Source of the DNA: an uncultured Porphyromonadaceae bacterium | Lineage (GTDB): Bacteria > Bacteroidota > Bacteroidia > Bacteroidales > Muribaculaceae | Assembly: GCA_947573485.1 (NCBI GenBank) | Contig: CANPGB010000002.1 | Location: 62,001 to 126,000 of the forward strand | Direction of reading: 5' to 3' | Length of the DNA stretch: 64,000 nucleotides | In this document: positions 35,001 to 42,104 of the stretch, piece after piece | How the letters are laid out: each line of letters opens with the position of its first letter | Position numbering within the stretch: position 1 is the stretch's first letter | Notes under the pieces: generated by a model | Seen by the model: only the letters and a program-made list of their open reading frames with translations | Database searches by the model: none | Told to the model about the DNA's origin: nothing | Made by a program: the position numbers and the translations under genes

Positions 35001-36277
35001 CTGCCGTCGGCAAGCCTTACCTGCGCGCCTATAGCAAGTGCCGCAGGCTCAGTGCCCGTCTCTGCCCCCTCAGATACCGTAAAGTCATCATCGACCTCAA
35101 CCTCAGTGCGGGCGACAGCTCTTTCTGTGAGCGCATTGGTCCTGGCATGACGTTCAATAGCAAGGCGCGACCCGTTCTGCTCGCAAGCCGTAGCTATAGC
35201 GGCTTCCAATTCCACAGCCTCTCCGAGCGAAGATATCGCCGACGGAGCTACAACCTTACGCTCACCGTTGGCGTCAACCACAGCAAGCGTCGCTTCCGAG
35301 GCGGCTTCATTTATAGTGCCGTCATCAAAGAGCACCACGTGGCCCGATACCAGCCACCATGGCTCAGAATCGTCACCCACTCTCATGCGCACCGGCTGTA
35401 TCACCTTCCGACCGTCTCCCGCATCATAGGCTCGCGCCGCCACAAACGAGCGCACCGCCGCCTGCGCCTCAACAGCAGCGTCATAGCTCGCCTGCGACGC
35501 ACCGCGGGCTCGCATATTCACCGCATGATAAGCATCGATTGCAGCCTTCAGCTGCTCATTTCCCTCAACCGACGACGATACTACCGCGGCCTCGAACGCT
35601 TCATGAATATCGGCGTAACCGTCACCTCCAACCATGAATACAGGCGCTTCCAGACCGGCAGCTTCATAAACCGCATCTAACGCAGTCATATGTCTTCTGT
35701 GAAGTTCTTCGCGCTCACTGTCAGTGGCATTGTAGCCCTCGATAAACGCCCGGCCCTCGACGCTGTCTGCCCAATCCTTGGCCGACGACTGCACATCGGC
35801 TGCTCTGTTGGCCAGAGCCACTTCCATAAGATTGCCGCCACGCATCCCGGCAACTGCCTCTACGTAACCGACAACAGCCTCACGCTCGGCACGGCTCATA
35901 CCCTGGCGAGTCAGAGCATCGCGCACGACATCGCCAAGCCGCTCATTGGGAGTCTCATCTATAAGATTGCGCCACTGCTCCCACTCCAGAGAACCGAAAG
36001 CACCCTGCCCATACGAGTCAGCACGCGACACACGGTGACGACCCTGGCAATAACGCGCCGCACGTCCAACTCCATACATCGCCGTAGGTACAGCACGCAT
36101 AACAGGAGCCGCAAGAATAGTGCCGACCCACACATCACGGTGCCACTCCGAATTAAGAAAATTATTATCGCCCGAACCGTCGAGAGCGCTGTCAAGGCCG
36201 AACGCCGTGCGCAAGCCCTGACCAACATATTCCTCGCCTACCTCACCGAAAGGACTCTGAATACCAAGGCGCGACAT
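29030..36277 (-). CDS. Giant polyvalent protein, main part (2415 residues), C-terminal LPD1 metalloprotease-like domain
   Basis: Probably the larger fragment of a single ~2965-residue protein whose N-terminal part is the frame at 36238-37926. Modules: helical membrane-active region (1-250); nuclease-like module ~490-665 (SPLAIIEVP to KGKLLYRFDG); short insert ~700-770; helical charged stretch; second nuclease-like module ~960-1140 (LLHIEAGHGDQIRNAG); third ~1240-1405 of PBECR2 type (MVAHVFERH); helical region; and a C-terminal LPD1 domain (~2220-2340: FGFRGVQFGNW, GLNGELGIAFGARG, SLAHEWWHALDNYF with HEWWH near 2295). Short linkers of the form KVNALPSEKQxSGAES or EQISxxESSAENRG recur between modules. 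By position it would be the ejected, gp16-like internal virion protein (inference). Confidence 0.75.
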   Translation of the reverse strand: MSRLGIQSPFGEVGEEYVGQGLRTAFGLDSALDGSGDNNFLNSEWHRDVWVGTILAAPVMRAVPTAMYGVGRAARYCQGRHRVSRADSYGQGAFGSLEWEQWRNLIDETPNERLGDVVRDALTRQGMSRAEREAVVGYVEAVAGMRGGNLMEVALANRAADVQSSAKDWADSVEGRAFIEGYNATDSEREELHRRHMTALDAVYEAAGLEAPVFMVGGDGYADIHEAFEAAVVSSSVEGNEQLKAAIDAYHAVNMRARGASQASYDAAVEAQAAVRSFVAARAYDAGDGRKVIQPVRMRVGDDSEPWWLVSGHVVLFDDGTINEAASEATLAVVDANGERKVVAPSAISSLGEAVELEAAIATACEQNGSRLAIERHARTNALTERAVARTEVEVDDDFTVSEGAETGTEPAALAIGAQVRLADGSGGVVVDIDRSGVEPLYVVEHADGQGGVRVSPLPLSELEVAGETAAAGVGAEAPVGRQIDEAEADELLSRMEARAEPAQHIELTPENWIAQFGEDGKVTTPIGSVKMGANQIAKLFEKGRSEQFGMIRPTLESPLAIIEVPSEAADGNTERATTLLFVKTFIGKNGEKVYYFKSVTVKKDGMEVSVSSHYDRPKRIKEALKKGKLLYRFDGGAQTEQRPADVSVTASPGNAQGTEKLSPGSERSLTEAPQKAEGPDLVPSSDKISSDGKVNALPSEKQVSGAESATARYGAGQITIRNADGSESRGVLTGIVDEQGRHEYFVEGDLQNMHYATEQELDGIVTDYKPDSVGKETVVKTEPQQPNSAVSSDSSLSAGEQVGTSSTEPNGESAVSTGKVNALPSEKQASGAESSADTALAAVPRDEAGNPLFERAPSAEAGWVALVEFCHGDVSAAKDVAGVMVKEKRKAFEKAQKLKARGKTPQEVLASRNSNEDALANARADYEGWQAIVAAAAEAERRAAFDAEFEADQAQRRAEREARERAEAEEINANLSEEEKDEYGKPLVLAKDGTTTFGIIDAETGLTEAPIRLSLGENTTDDEGKNHGYGLLHIEAGHGDQIRNAGYASVEEFVEEVAKNYTDIREGALIGENQTYLLEVSDDHNNTLFIQLSKDGTYWNVNSAGIFKKKYSRRKPKVYSVPAVGEGTNTDTSEVNSGQTEGATAPAGNSSQTSDRKVTKSLTYEQISGEESSAENRGDTSGYDGAGSAAAAGRSQGEGAPQGVGGDSGSAERAAVENQEATIKDDEAKMPQSLKWSSERAANGEPFLEDANGNIDLVDIAKEVFDKMGIQKAPFRLTPSMVAHVFERHRKELKLKTPEEAVEAILNVMRNFDHVRRGRGNTFVFSIEGNRTKSARRAITFVLEYDKGEWLGIKTFGYDHISNIQELTTLWEKGEEESSATGVATANVTSDQSSQGDGTDGIASNQSAAISADKGTTLSAEEQISSKESSAENRGDTSGYDGADAPLSLDDMRGADGSAKLAGNRLVSEERYAELKARMKRKLGGQLNMGIDPEILAIGAEMAVYHIEKGARKFTEFARGMIADFGDAIRPYLKSFYNAVRDMPEAESAGFVGEMDSYEAVSKIDIANFDKESTDVIARAAGISAEIEAEKQREEAERKLKSERDERKRQERGDEPFGLVGGEDYVALAARASEVGRSKRDAEDLAGYVKRTEELALDLETTEPGPAEIVGAINELQSMWEATVRMYGEEPAEESAGDALRLIERELQRWRGRDVVLAESRSAVENTAAKLATEEHADSESKDSAEAVEESAAAGSIQDWGEEIWGARKNIMKDIARKLDNVTAADLLTNPLSKVFKATDWKKYVEKGELTADDALILEAITQLILRDKKPRELSRNSYARRRGEEAIKAWAERVAFYIDKLRAVCVATTAEERAAAVAALDMRDMSAMAERRASSLKLNPGRIDGGLYAPAEIDVIKAVLEGLGYPANDADKAKFATISTDTFGTCYEVRLDGKYFGRHATYDKALEVCTKIAKVSRGDSDVMYAPDDFAVTVASTTRRATGKWSVVKFGGRDMETVGSGMSKEEAEALVKERSARSKRAEYSIYEEKENEHTYNATIRNIVSGEKIALQDVPVFETVAECRAWIEDNIESLQEKANAAVVAQTVHKEGEAAPVHFQVEINRDKNGTYFVWAPLSKRQSSALGNMVVFVKGLPSYKEARQWVERNRENLDKWEASRKERMRNYVYFRPAVPRRGKDYRNGRNVSEGELGETFGFRGVQFGNWTNQRDRQQSVNEAYDALMDLAGVLGISPKAIGLNGELGIAFGARGSGNANAHYERDNVVINLTKTRGAGSLAHEWWHALDNYFARRGGIKTGMMTQGANAEVRSEVLSAFTALTTALNGSAYDRRCQQRGEYWGSPIEESARLFAEWVDRRLAAEGGTNSFLSAGVPASVAEGYRRKNYELYKWLTELSNV
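31947..31993. repeat. 47-bp in-frame direct repeat, copy 1
   Basis: Identical to 32718-32764; the 771-base period equals 257 codons. Encodes the linker ESSAENRGDTSGYDGA. The two copies frame one nuclease-like module. Confidence 0.85.
32005..32036 (+). promoter_or_regulatory. Antisense promoter match c
   Basis: TTTG (32005-32008), 20 bases, TACCTTTG (32029-32036), in the giant gene just behind the PBECR2-type module and adjoining the 47-bp repeat. Confidence 0.45.
32718..32764. repeat. 47-bp in-frame direct repeat, copy 2
   Basis: Identical to 31947-31993. Recombination between the copies would delete one module without changing the frame. Confidence 0.85.
32776..32807 (+). promoter_or_regulatory. 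Antisense promoter match d
   Basis: TTTG (32776-32779), 20 bases, TAACTTTG (32800-32807), behind the second nuclease-like module. Identical box layout to the rpoD promoter in this window. Confidence 0.45.
33790..33821 (+). promoter_or_regulatory. Antisense promoter match e
   Basis: CTTG (33790-33793), 20 bases, TAACTTTG (33814-33821), in a linker of the giant gene. The surrounding ~50 bases are nearly the same as around match f, 378 bases (126 codons) away. Confidence 0.4.
34168..34199 (+). promoter_or_regulatory. Antisense promoter match f
   Basis: CTTG (34168-34171), 20 bases, TAACTTTG (34192-34199), behind the first nuclease-like module of the giant protein; sister of match e. Confidence 0.4.
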
Positions 36278-37926
36278 CCATGCCCCGTACTCTTCCGCAG
36301 ACCCTCAAGACCCTTGCGGTCAGCTGCTGCTATAGCACGAGTCACAAACTTAGACTTGAAATAACGCCCCACAGCGTCCAGGTACTTGCCCGACATCTCA
36401 CTGTAAAGCTCTATAGTACGGTCGCCCTCGGCCTGCAGGGTAGCCTCAAGCAAGCCCTGCGCACCCTCGTACGAATAATTCCCGTCTTCGTCATGCCGCA
36501 CCGTGCCCGTCACACGCTCCACAATATCCGAAGCAGTCGAGGCTGCCTGAACCGTGTTGACACCAACAATGCTGCGCCCGATATCCTCCGGCAGGGCGCC
36601 TATAACCTTGGTAAAGAAACGTCCTGCCTTGCGCGACACAAGCTTAGGAACTCGCTTACTTGCCCACGCAAGCAACCTCGGAGCAAGCACACTCGGGGCA
36701 TCCGTGCCACCCATTAAGGCTATATCCATTGCAAAAGCAGGCATATAGCCGGTCATCGCACCGGCGTTATACCGCCAGTTGTCAACATCTCCTGTCGCCG
36801 CATTATCGGCCTCGGTTGCAAGCATGAGCTTCTCGCCCTCGCTCAGAGGGGCGCCGCTCTCAACCTTAGCTTTCAGAGCGTGACCTCGCAGTGCATCGCG
36901 CAACCCCGGGATACCCGTATAGCTACGCGGGTCAAGAGCTGTATCGCCGAACCCGCGCCAGAAGCCCACGTCTTTGCCTCGTTCAACATCATTTGTGCGC
37001 GTAAGCTTACCTATACGCTCCTCACTCGCACGCTCAGCCGCCGCAAGAGCCCGGTATTCCGAGTCTGCCGTATATACTGCACCCAGCGCACCCACACCCT
37101 GCACGCCCGACTCCGAAGCCTGCAAGCCCGCAGCAAAACGCTCAAGCCCGCTCTTGGCCTCCGAACGGACAGTCTCCTCCTGGCGCAGCTCCTCCTGTCG
37201 AGCAGCCTTACGCCGCCTTATCTCCGCAAGACGCTCACGCTCAAAATGCAGCTTACCGCCAAGCGTGAAACCCTCGTTGCCGCGCATACGTTCCTGCCGT
37301 GCCGAAGCCTCAGCCTGCTCTGCCTCAAGCCGATTCTCCGAGAGCGACCCATCAGGCATCATCCACACCGGGCTCTCGCTACCGTCGGCATTGCGGCGCA
37401 CCTCATGGAGCACAGGACCGCGAAAATCCTTTGGTGCTTCATCGCCACCTTCCCCGCCACTCGGAGCCGTCGCGTCAGGCAAGGCCGCAGCCACGCCCAT
37501 AACGCTATGCCGCCCGGCAGCCCCCGTGTTGCGGAGCACCTCACGCCGTTTGGCAGCTTCAGGAGTATAATAATCAGCAAGACGATTCAAGTTCGCCATG
37601 CCCGTGGCACCCTGAACGCCGAAACGGTTTATCGACTCCTGCGCCGCGCCTAACATCGCAGCGCCCTGAACGGGGTCATAGGGCTCGTCTGCCTGAGTGG
37701 GAGCCGACGCAGAGGCAGGGGCAGGAGCAGCCGCAGGAGCACTGCCGAAACCAAGTTTCTTTGAAAAACTCTCGTAGCTGCCAAAATCATATAACTCCGA
37801 CGCAGCATCGTAAAGCTTACGGCGCTTCCCCTCGTCTGATATATCTTTACAAAACTGCTCAAAACCGACCATTTCATAATCGTCGCATAGAGCATCGTAT
37901 AACTTCCTCCTGTTATCTGCTTCCAT
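36238..37926 (-). CDS. N-terminal part of the giant polyvalent protein, separated by a frameshift
   Basis: 562 residues. It opens with two tandem ~27-residue helical repeats (RRKLYDALCDDYEMVGFEQF and RRKLYDAASELYDFGSYESF), then Pro/Ala linker, long helices and a few hydrophobic stretches. After LEGLRK the frame ends in a short unrelated tail and stops. In the other frame the same DNA reads YGAWMSRLGIQSPFGEVG straight into the 2415-residue part. One missing base near 36290-36295 (AAGAGTAC where AAGGAGTAC would keep frame) accounts for the split. Together the parts give ~2965 residues. It starts 3 bases after the preceding gene. Confidence 0.7.
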   Translation of the reverse strand: MEADNRRKLYDALCDDYEMVGFEQFCKDISDEGKRRKLYDAASELYDFGSYESFSKKLGFGSAPAAAPAPASASAPTQADEPYDPVQGAAMLGAAQESINRFGVQGATGMANLNRLADYYTPEAAKRREVLRNTGAAGRHSVMGVAAALPDATAPSGGEGGDEAPKDFRGPVLHEVRRNADGSESPVWMMPDGSLSENRLEAEQAEASARQERMRGNEGFTLGGKLHFERERLAEIRRRKAARQEELRQEETVRSEAKSGLERFAAGLQASESGVQGVGALGAVYTADSEYRALAAAERASEERIGKLTRTNDVERGKDVGFWRGFGDTALDPRSYTGIPGLRDALRGHALKAKVESGAPLSEGEKLMLATEADNAATGDVDNWRYNAGAMTGYMPAFAMDIALMGGTDAPSVLAPRLLAWASKRVPKLVSRKAGRFFTKVIGALPEDIGRSIVGVNTVQAASTASDIVERVTGTVRHDEDGNYSYEGAQGLLEATLQAEGDRTIELYSEMSGKYLDAVGRYFKSKFVTRAIAAADRKGLEGLRKSTGHGCRALVFRVLSVR

Positions 37927-37929
37927 TTT

Positions 37930-39114
37930 TTAATTTATAGGATAAGGTCTTCTTTTATCGTCTACCCCATTCATCGGGTCGTTCTTTCTTTCCTTCTTCT
38001 TTTTATTCTCCAGATATTCAGCAATCAGCTCCTCATCTGTCTTCTGCTTCAAGCCGGGAATAAAAACACTCGGGCGTTGTATCGCATATGTAGTTTTCAA
38101 GTTGGGAACCCCAAACTCACTTTCTATCGTCTGCTTCTCAATCACCGAGCTCCATACCCCCTCGATGCCTCGGAAATTCTCAGGGTCATCAGGCATGGGT
38201 TCCTGCTCCGAACGGTCGCTCCGTTCCCATTCATCATGCCTGCGTCTATATTCATTCATCGAACGGATATAAACTTCCCTGCGCTGTGCCTCCTGCAAGT
38301 TCGGAGCCTGCTGGTCTAAAACATTGCCGTGTGTGTCATGAACATCGAACCCGCGCGTGTTCTGCCCCCGCACGGTCACGGCTCTATCCTTAGCACCCTC
38401 CGACTTACGCGTGGCGATGTCCTCCGCATGCCGGGCATTGCGCCCAGCCTCGCGCGCAGCCTCCTGCTGCCCCTTGGACGCAATCTCATAAAGCTTCAGA
38501 TCAGCGTCCGCCGCATCCTTCTTCTCCTTATACCTCTGCGCCGCCTCAGCCTGCCTCTTACCCTCTGCAAGAGCCGCCTGCGCCTGCTTGCGCTTGTCAA
38601 GACTCAGCGCATAATTATAGTACGCATCATCGGCCGCCTGCTTTCGCGCACGGGCACGCTCATAGCGCTCACGAGCCTTGCCCGCAAGCCCCTGCTCAGC
38701 GTTATACATATTCGGGGCATAGCGCGTCGTAAAATAAAGATTCGACACCGCGCGTGCCGCATCAGCAATCCCGCCGATGATACCCGCCGTTCGGGCACGC
38801 CTCGCCTCGCGGGCAGCCTCCTCAGCCTCCTCGGCAGCCGTGCGCATACGTCGTCGTGTCAGAGCCTCAATGTCTGCCAAGTTCTCAACCCGCCCCCACT
38901 CAGCCGAGTGCGACGCCGACGGCGACACAAGCCCGCGCGACACAACACCGGCAGCGCCCGCAGGATTTACAGGCGCCTGCGAGTTCACACCCACGCCCTC
39001 CACACCCGTGCTCTCATCAGCAGCAGGCGCCGGTGACGCAGGCTGCCCCGGCTCAGAATAAGGAGCATCCCCGCCCGACGGCCATGAACGTCTCTTCGTA
39101 TCTTCCCGCTCCAT
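37930..39114 (-). CDS. Putative internal virion (gp15-like) coiled-coil protein
   Basis: 394 residues, Ala/Arg/Glu-rich, with a Pro-rich N-terminus, long helices (RRRMRTAAEEAEEAAREARR) and a short hydrophobic patch. No catalytic motif is seen. It is the second gene of a block ordered small helical protein, medium coiled-coil protein, giant protein, the same order as internal virion genes 14-15-16 of T7-like phages. That assignment rests on order and character, not on detectable sequence similarity. Its ATG shares one base with the stop of the upstream gene (TAATG), a coupling signal. Confidence 0.55.
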   Translation of the reverse strand: MEREDTKRRSWPSGGDAPYSEPGQPASPAPAADESTGVEGVGVNSQAPVNPAGAAGVVSRGLVSPSASHSAEWGRVENLADIEALTRRRMRTAAEEAEEAAREARRARTAGIIGGIADAARAVSNLYFTTRYAPNMYNAEQGLAGKARERYERARARKQAADDAYYNYALSLDKRKQAQAALAEGKRQAEAAQRYKEKKDAADADLKLYEIASKGQQEAAREAGRNARHAEDIATRKSEGAKDRAVTVRGQNTRGFDVHDTHGNVLDQQAPNLQEAQRREVYIRSMNEYRRRHDEWERSDRSEQEPMPDDPENFRGIEGVWSSVIEKQTIESEFGVPNLKTTYAIQRPSVFIPGLKQKTDEELIAEYLENKKKKERKNDPMNGVDDKRRPYPIN

Positions 39115-39704
39115 TATCCAAGCATATCATTGTTCGACGCCCCCTTGTTTTCATTGCCCGAACCCGCGCTCGGATTGGCCGAACCCGCGCTCGCATCGCC
39201 CTTGAACCAGTCATCAACAGGCCCCGCAAGAGCAGCCGCAGCCTTAGCCACACCCTCCACGGCACCCGCAGTAGCCTGCGCACGCCCATACTCAATGCCA
39301 TTGAGCTCCTTGCGAAGCTGCGACTCGCGCTCACGATACTGCTCTTCAATACCGTCCCGACGTCGCTCTCCCGCAGCCGTAATCTGTGAGGCCGCCTCCG
39401 CAAGAGCACCGCTGCCGGAAGCCTTGGTAGCCGCGACACTCTCATCGGTACCACCCATTACAGCCTGAGTGCCCGCCGCCGCACGATTGCGGTCCCGCAG
39501 AGCCTCACGGGTAAGAGTCAGCACACGTTGAGCAGTAGCCGTCCGCGCAGCATCAACATTATAATTACGGTCGTACCACGACTGATTCGCCTCGCGCTCA
39601 CGCTCAGTGGCACGCTTGGCACTTCGAGCCGCAGCAGAAGCCTTTATACCCCCGAAAATTGCGCTGCCAATACTCAGGGCTGCGCCCGCCAGAGTCCCTA
39701 ACAT
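39114..39704 (-). CDS. Putative internal virion (gp14-like) protein
   Basis: 196 residues from the ATG at 39704; the longer in-frame start at 39764 would include the probable promoter. The N-terminus is hydrophobic and Gly/Ala-rich (MLGTLAGAALSIGSAIFGG), as in phage pilot or ejection proteins, followed by a long Ala/Arg/Glu helix and a Gly/Ser/Asn tail. It is similar in size and layout to internal virion protein B of T7-like podoviruses. First gene of the late block. A TATCTTTG -7-like box lies upstream on the minus strand (39758-39751). Confidence 0.55.
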   Translation of the reverse strand: MLGTLAGAALSIGSAIFGGIKASAAARSAKRATEREREANQSWYDRNYNVDAARTATAQRVLTLTREALRDRNRAAAGTQAVMGGTDESVAATKASGSGALAEAASQITAAGERRRDGIEEQYRERESQLRKELNGIEYGRAQATAGAVEGVAKAAAALAGPVDDWFKGDASAGSANPSAGSGNENKGASNNDMLG

Positions 39705-39801
39705 ACTTAGATAACCATTAAAAAGTAAAACATAACTTAAAAACTCCCCGCAAAGATAACACACTAACTTTGTACCGTAATTTTAACTTGTGTATTACCC
39801 C

Positions 39802-40113
39802 ATGGCATTAGGAAAAAAAACAGGTGGACGCACCAAAGGAACTCCCAACAAAGACAAACCGCTCAAGGCGCTGCTGCGCGAGCACTCACTCCGTTACTTC
39901 GCGCCCAACCCCGACAACCCCGACGGCATAAGCGACTTCGACCGCGACATGAAAGCCATGCCGCCAACCGACCGCGCCGACGCCGAAATAAAAATTCTCC
40001 GCTTCCATACCCCGCAGATGCAGGCAACAGCTGTCGACATCTCACTCACCGAAGAAAAACAGACAATAGCCGACCGCCTCGTACGCCTCGCCCTCGAAAA
40101 CGACAGCCAGTGA
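39802..40113 (+). CDS. Small phage protein, terminase-small-subunit-like
   Basis: 103 residues from the ATG at 39802. The N-terminus MALGKKTGGRTKGTPNKDKP is the basic, Gly-rich opening of many Bacteroidetes phage proteins placed where a small terminase subunit is expected; the rest is helical (ISLTEEKQTIADRLVRLAL). I call it TerS-like on this ground only. It is divergent from the internal virion block. A -7 box TAACTTTG (39765-39772) precedes it; no -33 match at 20 bases. No large terminase follows. Confidence 0.5.
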   Translation: MALGKKTGGRTKGTPNKDKPLKALLREHSLRYFAPNPDNPDGISDFDRDMKAMPPTDRADAEIKILRFHTPQMQATAVDISLTEEKQTIADRLVRLALENDSQ

Positions 40114-40199
40114 GAGCAAAGGTAAGCTTGCTTAACCTTTGCCGAGCGCAGCCAGTTTCGACAACGTCAAAACGACAGCCAGTGAGAGCAAAGGTAAGC
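40097..40199. repeat. Tandem 31-base repeat (period 72) with hairpin after the TerS-like gene
   Basis: 40097-40127 and 40169-40199 are identical; they carry the last codons and stop of the TerS-like gene. Between them GCAAAGGTAAGC and GCTTAACCTTTGC form a hairpin (40116-40142) that could terminate or protect the transcript. It looks like a recent duplication. Confidence 0.7.
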
Positions 40200-40586
40200 C
40201 CCTCTCTCCTCTACTTTCATCTACTTTTAGACCCCTCCAATCCACCCTCAGAAAAACACCCCAAAAAAACCAAAACGAAACCAAACAATAACCAAAGCAA
40301 AACCAAAATGCAAAAAATCAAAACCTATGGTTATTTTGCAAAAAACCTACAAAAAACCACCCCCAAAAAAACACGTAAAAAACACACAAAAAACGCACAT
40401 AAAAACGCAAAACGCGCAGCAGTCACACCCCTCGTAATCGGTTTATATACAGGTATTTGTAACAACTTCAAAAACCAAACCAAAACCAAAACGAAACCAA
40501 ACCCTAACCTAATACGCGCGCGCGGTGAATGTGAATGTAAATGTAAATGTAGTAAAATTATAATCAATAATTTTATAAAAACACAA
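40200..40586. other. A/C-rich non-coding stretch with short repeats
   Basis: Dominated by AAAACC/ACCAAA-type repeats (about 40255-40400 and 40470-40505), then four hexamers GAATGT GAATGT AAATGT AAATGT (about 40528-40551) in an AT-rich context. An ORF runs through it but is a low-complexity Lys/Asn/Thr translation. It may be a control or origin-like region of the element; no gene is supported. Confidence 0.5.
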
Positions 40587-40626
40587 CTCCCCGCGCATAC
40601 ACGCGCGAGGAGTCCGATTTTTTTTG
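40587..40626. terminator. GC hairpin with T-run before the integrase end
   Basis: CTCC/GGAG and CGCGC/GCGCG arms form a hairpin followed by a run of eight T on the plus strand. It ends plus-strand transcription ahead of the integrase; the stem may serve the integrase mRNA as well. Confidence 0.6.
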
Positions 40627-40636
40627 ATTTTAAAAA

Positions 40637-41851
40637 TTATTCTTTTCCGTAGAGCACCCAATTACGCACACGCCGGTTAGCCTCATCCACCTTGCGCAAA
40701 TTGCGCCGGATATATATTTCCGTCGTCGAGTTCTCCGCCGCATGCCCCAGCGCCTGCGAAATCACAGCATCCGGCACATCAAGCTCGGCAGCTATGGTAG
40801 CCCATGTGTGCCGTGCCCAGTAAGAAGTCAAGCCGGGGAAAGCAGGCTCAATCACCTTGCGCCCCCCACGACCCACCCGCTCCACGGCACCGACGCGTTG
40901 CAAAGCAGTATTCATGTGCTTGACGAAATTCCGATAGTCAGCCTGACACTCCATGACATCGAGCAAAAACTTCCGACCGCCCTAACGGTCAAAAATCTCC
41001 ATAGCCTCAGGCTCAACCTTGAGCGAATAAAAACGCCCTGTCTTAGCCCGGTAATACTCCACCCTGCCGTCCACCACACGTTGAAGCCCGAACAAATCCA
41101 CAGCATTGATGCCGCACAACATGAACATCAGCTTGAAAATATCCACATACTTCACCGCATAATCCTCCACCGGGTAGTCGAACAACATGCGCAGTTGCTC
41201 AACAGAAAGCGAACGCTTCGGCGTAGCCACAGCCCGAATCTTGAACCGCCTGAACGGATAGAACGACGTAAGCTCGGCGGCCACCGCATCATTGAACACA
41301 GCCCGGATATTGCGCAAGTGGATATTACGGGCATTGCGGCTCGGTGCCGTCATTGCCATGAAAGCGTCGAAACGCGTCAGCCACTCCACCGTCAAATCCT
41401 CAAAATGCAGCGACTCAACCCCGGGGCAGAAAGCCCTCATCCTGGAGAGCGTCTGCATATAGAGCTGCTTCGTTCCCACCTTCTTCAACGCGGCAAACGC
41501 ATTAAGCCGCTCCACGAAAGTCGCCTTTCTCGGTGCCTCCCCCGGCACGGCATACCTCACGGCGTTGAAAACATCTTCAAACGAAGCACCGGCCGCCCCC
41601 TTGTCAGCGATAACATCAAGCAGAGCCTCATCAGCATCAAGACGGTAGCGACAAAGAAGGCGGTTCACCTTAGCGCTCAGAGGCGCCTTGGGCTGAACAC
41701 ATCCGCGAGCCTCGTCCCAGTGCTCAAGGCGCACCGAAACACCGAGGCTCAGATAGCGCCTTTTTCCCTTATGTGTTACAGAAAATTTCAGAGGACACGT
41801 CCCGTCACTCTTGGGACTGCGCGAATCAAGATAAAAATTGATTGTTGCCAT
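40637..41851 (-). pseudogene. Tyrosine integrase interrupted by an in-frame amber codon
   Basis: About 404 codons from the ATG at 41851 (MATINFYLDSRSPKSDG, the usual Bacteroidetes phage integrase opening). It has an arm-binding/core-binding region and a catalytic domain with ARHTWATIA near residue 350, LGHAAENSTTEIYI and the Tyr at its end; the first catalytic Arg is not obvious. A TAG at 40984-40982 lies exactly where relatives have an aromatic residue (IFDR*GGRKFLLDV), with no frame change on either side. It splits the protein into ~289 and ~114 residues, so the enzyme is probably dead unless the amber is suppressed. It sits beside attR and would have driven integration into tRNA-Gly. Confidence 0.8.
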
Positions 41852-41895
41852 AGTCAAAAGGTCGCCAGATTTGCACAATTTTAAGCACACTTTTT

Positions 41896-42075
41896 GCAAC
41901 ACAAGGCCGCAAATGGCTACTTAAAGCAGCAATTTCAATGGCTTTTTTTTGACTTTACAATGCTATTTCAAGAGCTTTTTAAAAAAGTGCTGAGGCTGTA
42001 TATTAAACATCCTCAACACTTTACAAAGATGAGCGGCAAACGAGGCTCGAACTCGCGACCCTCAGCTTGGGAAGC
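41896..42075. repeat. Right attachment-site repeat (attR) overlapping tRNA-Gly
   Basis: Direct repeat of 21379-21555. It includes the terminator and the 3' 44 nt of the tRNA. It carries the element-borne copy that restores the tRNA 3' half after integration. Confidence 0.85.
41981..42022 (-). terminator. tRNA-Gly terminator
   Basis: Stem AAAGTGCTGAGG / CCTCAACACTTT (one mismatch, whereas the attL copy pairs perfectly), followed on the minus strand by six T. Ten bases beyond the tRNA 3' end. Confidence 0.75.
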
Positions 42076-42104
42076 TGATGCTCTACCAACTGAGCTACTG
42101 CCGC
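42032..42104 (-). tRNA. tRNA-Gly (anticodon CCC)
   Basis: Complete cloverleaf on the minus strand: acceptor GCGGCAG/TTGCCGC, D-arm GCTCAGTTGGTAGAGC, anticodon stem TCAGC/GCTGA with loop TTCCCAA, T-arm GCGAGTTCGAGCCTCGT, discriminator T, no encoded CCA. It reads GGG codons. It is the integration target of the 20.5-kb element, and its 3' 44 nt recur at 21512-21555. Confidence 0.95.

Noticed and set aside
40200-40586. CRISPR array
   Set aside because: Repeats are short, irregular A/C runs without spacers.
40110-40652. 180-codon ORF in the A/C-rich stretch
   Set aside because: Lys/Thr/Asn-rich low-complexity translation with no start signal.
40637-41851. Amber codon reassignment in the element
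   Set aside because: Only one in-frame TAG is seen, and TAG serves as the stop of the 1314-residue gene in the same element.
21556-42075. Integrative conjugative element
   Set aside because: No relaxase, coupling protein or tra genes. The content is phage-like.
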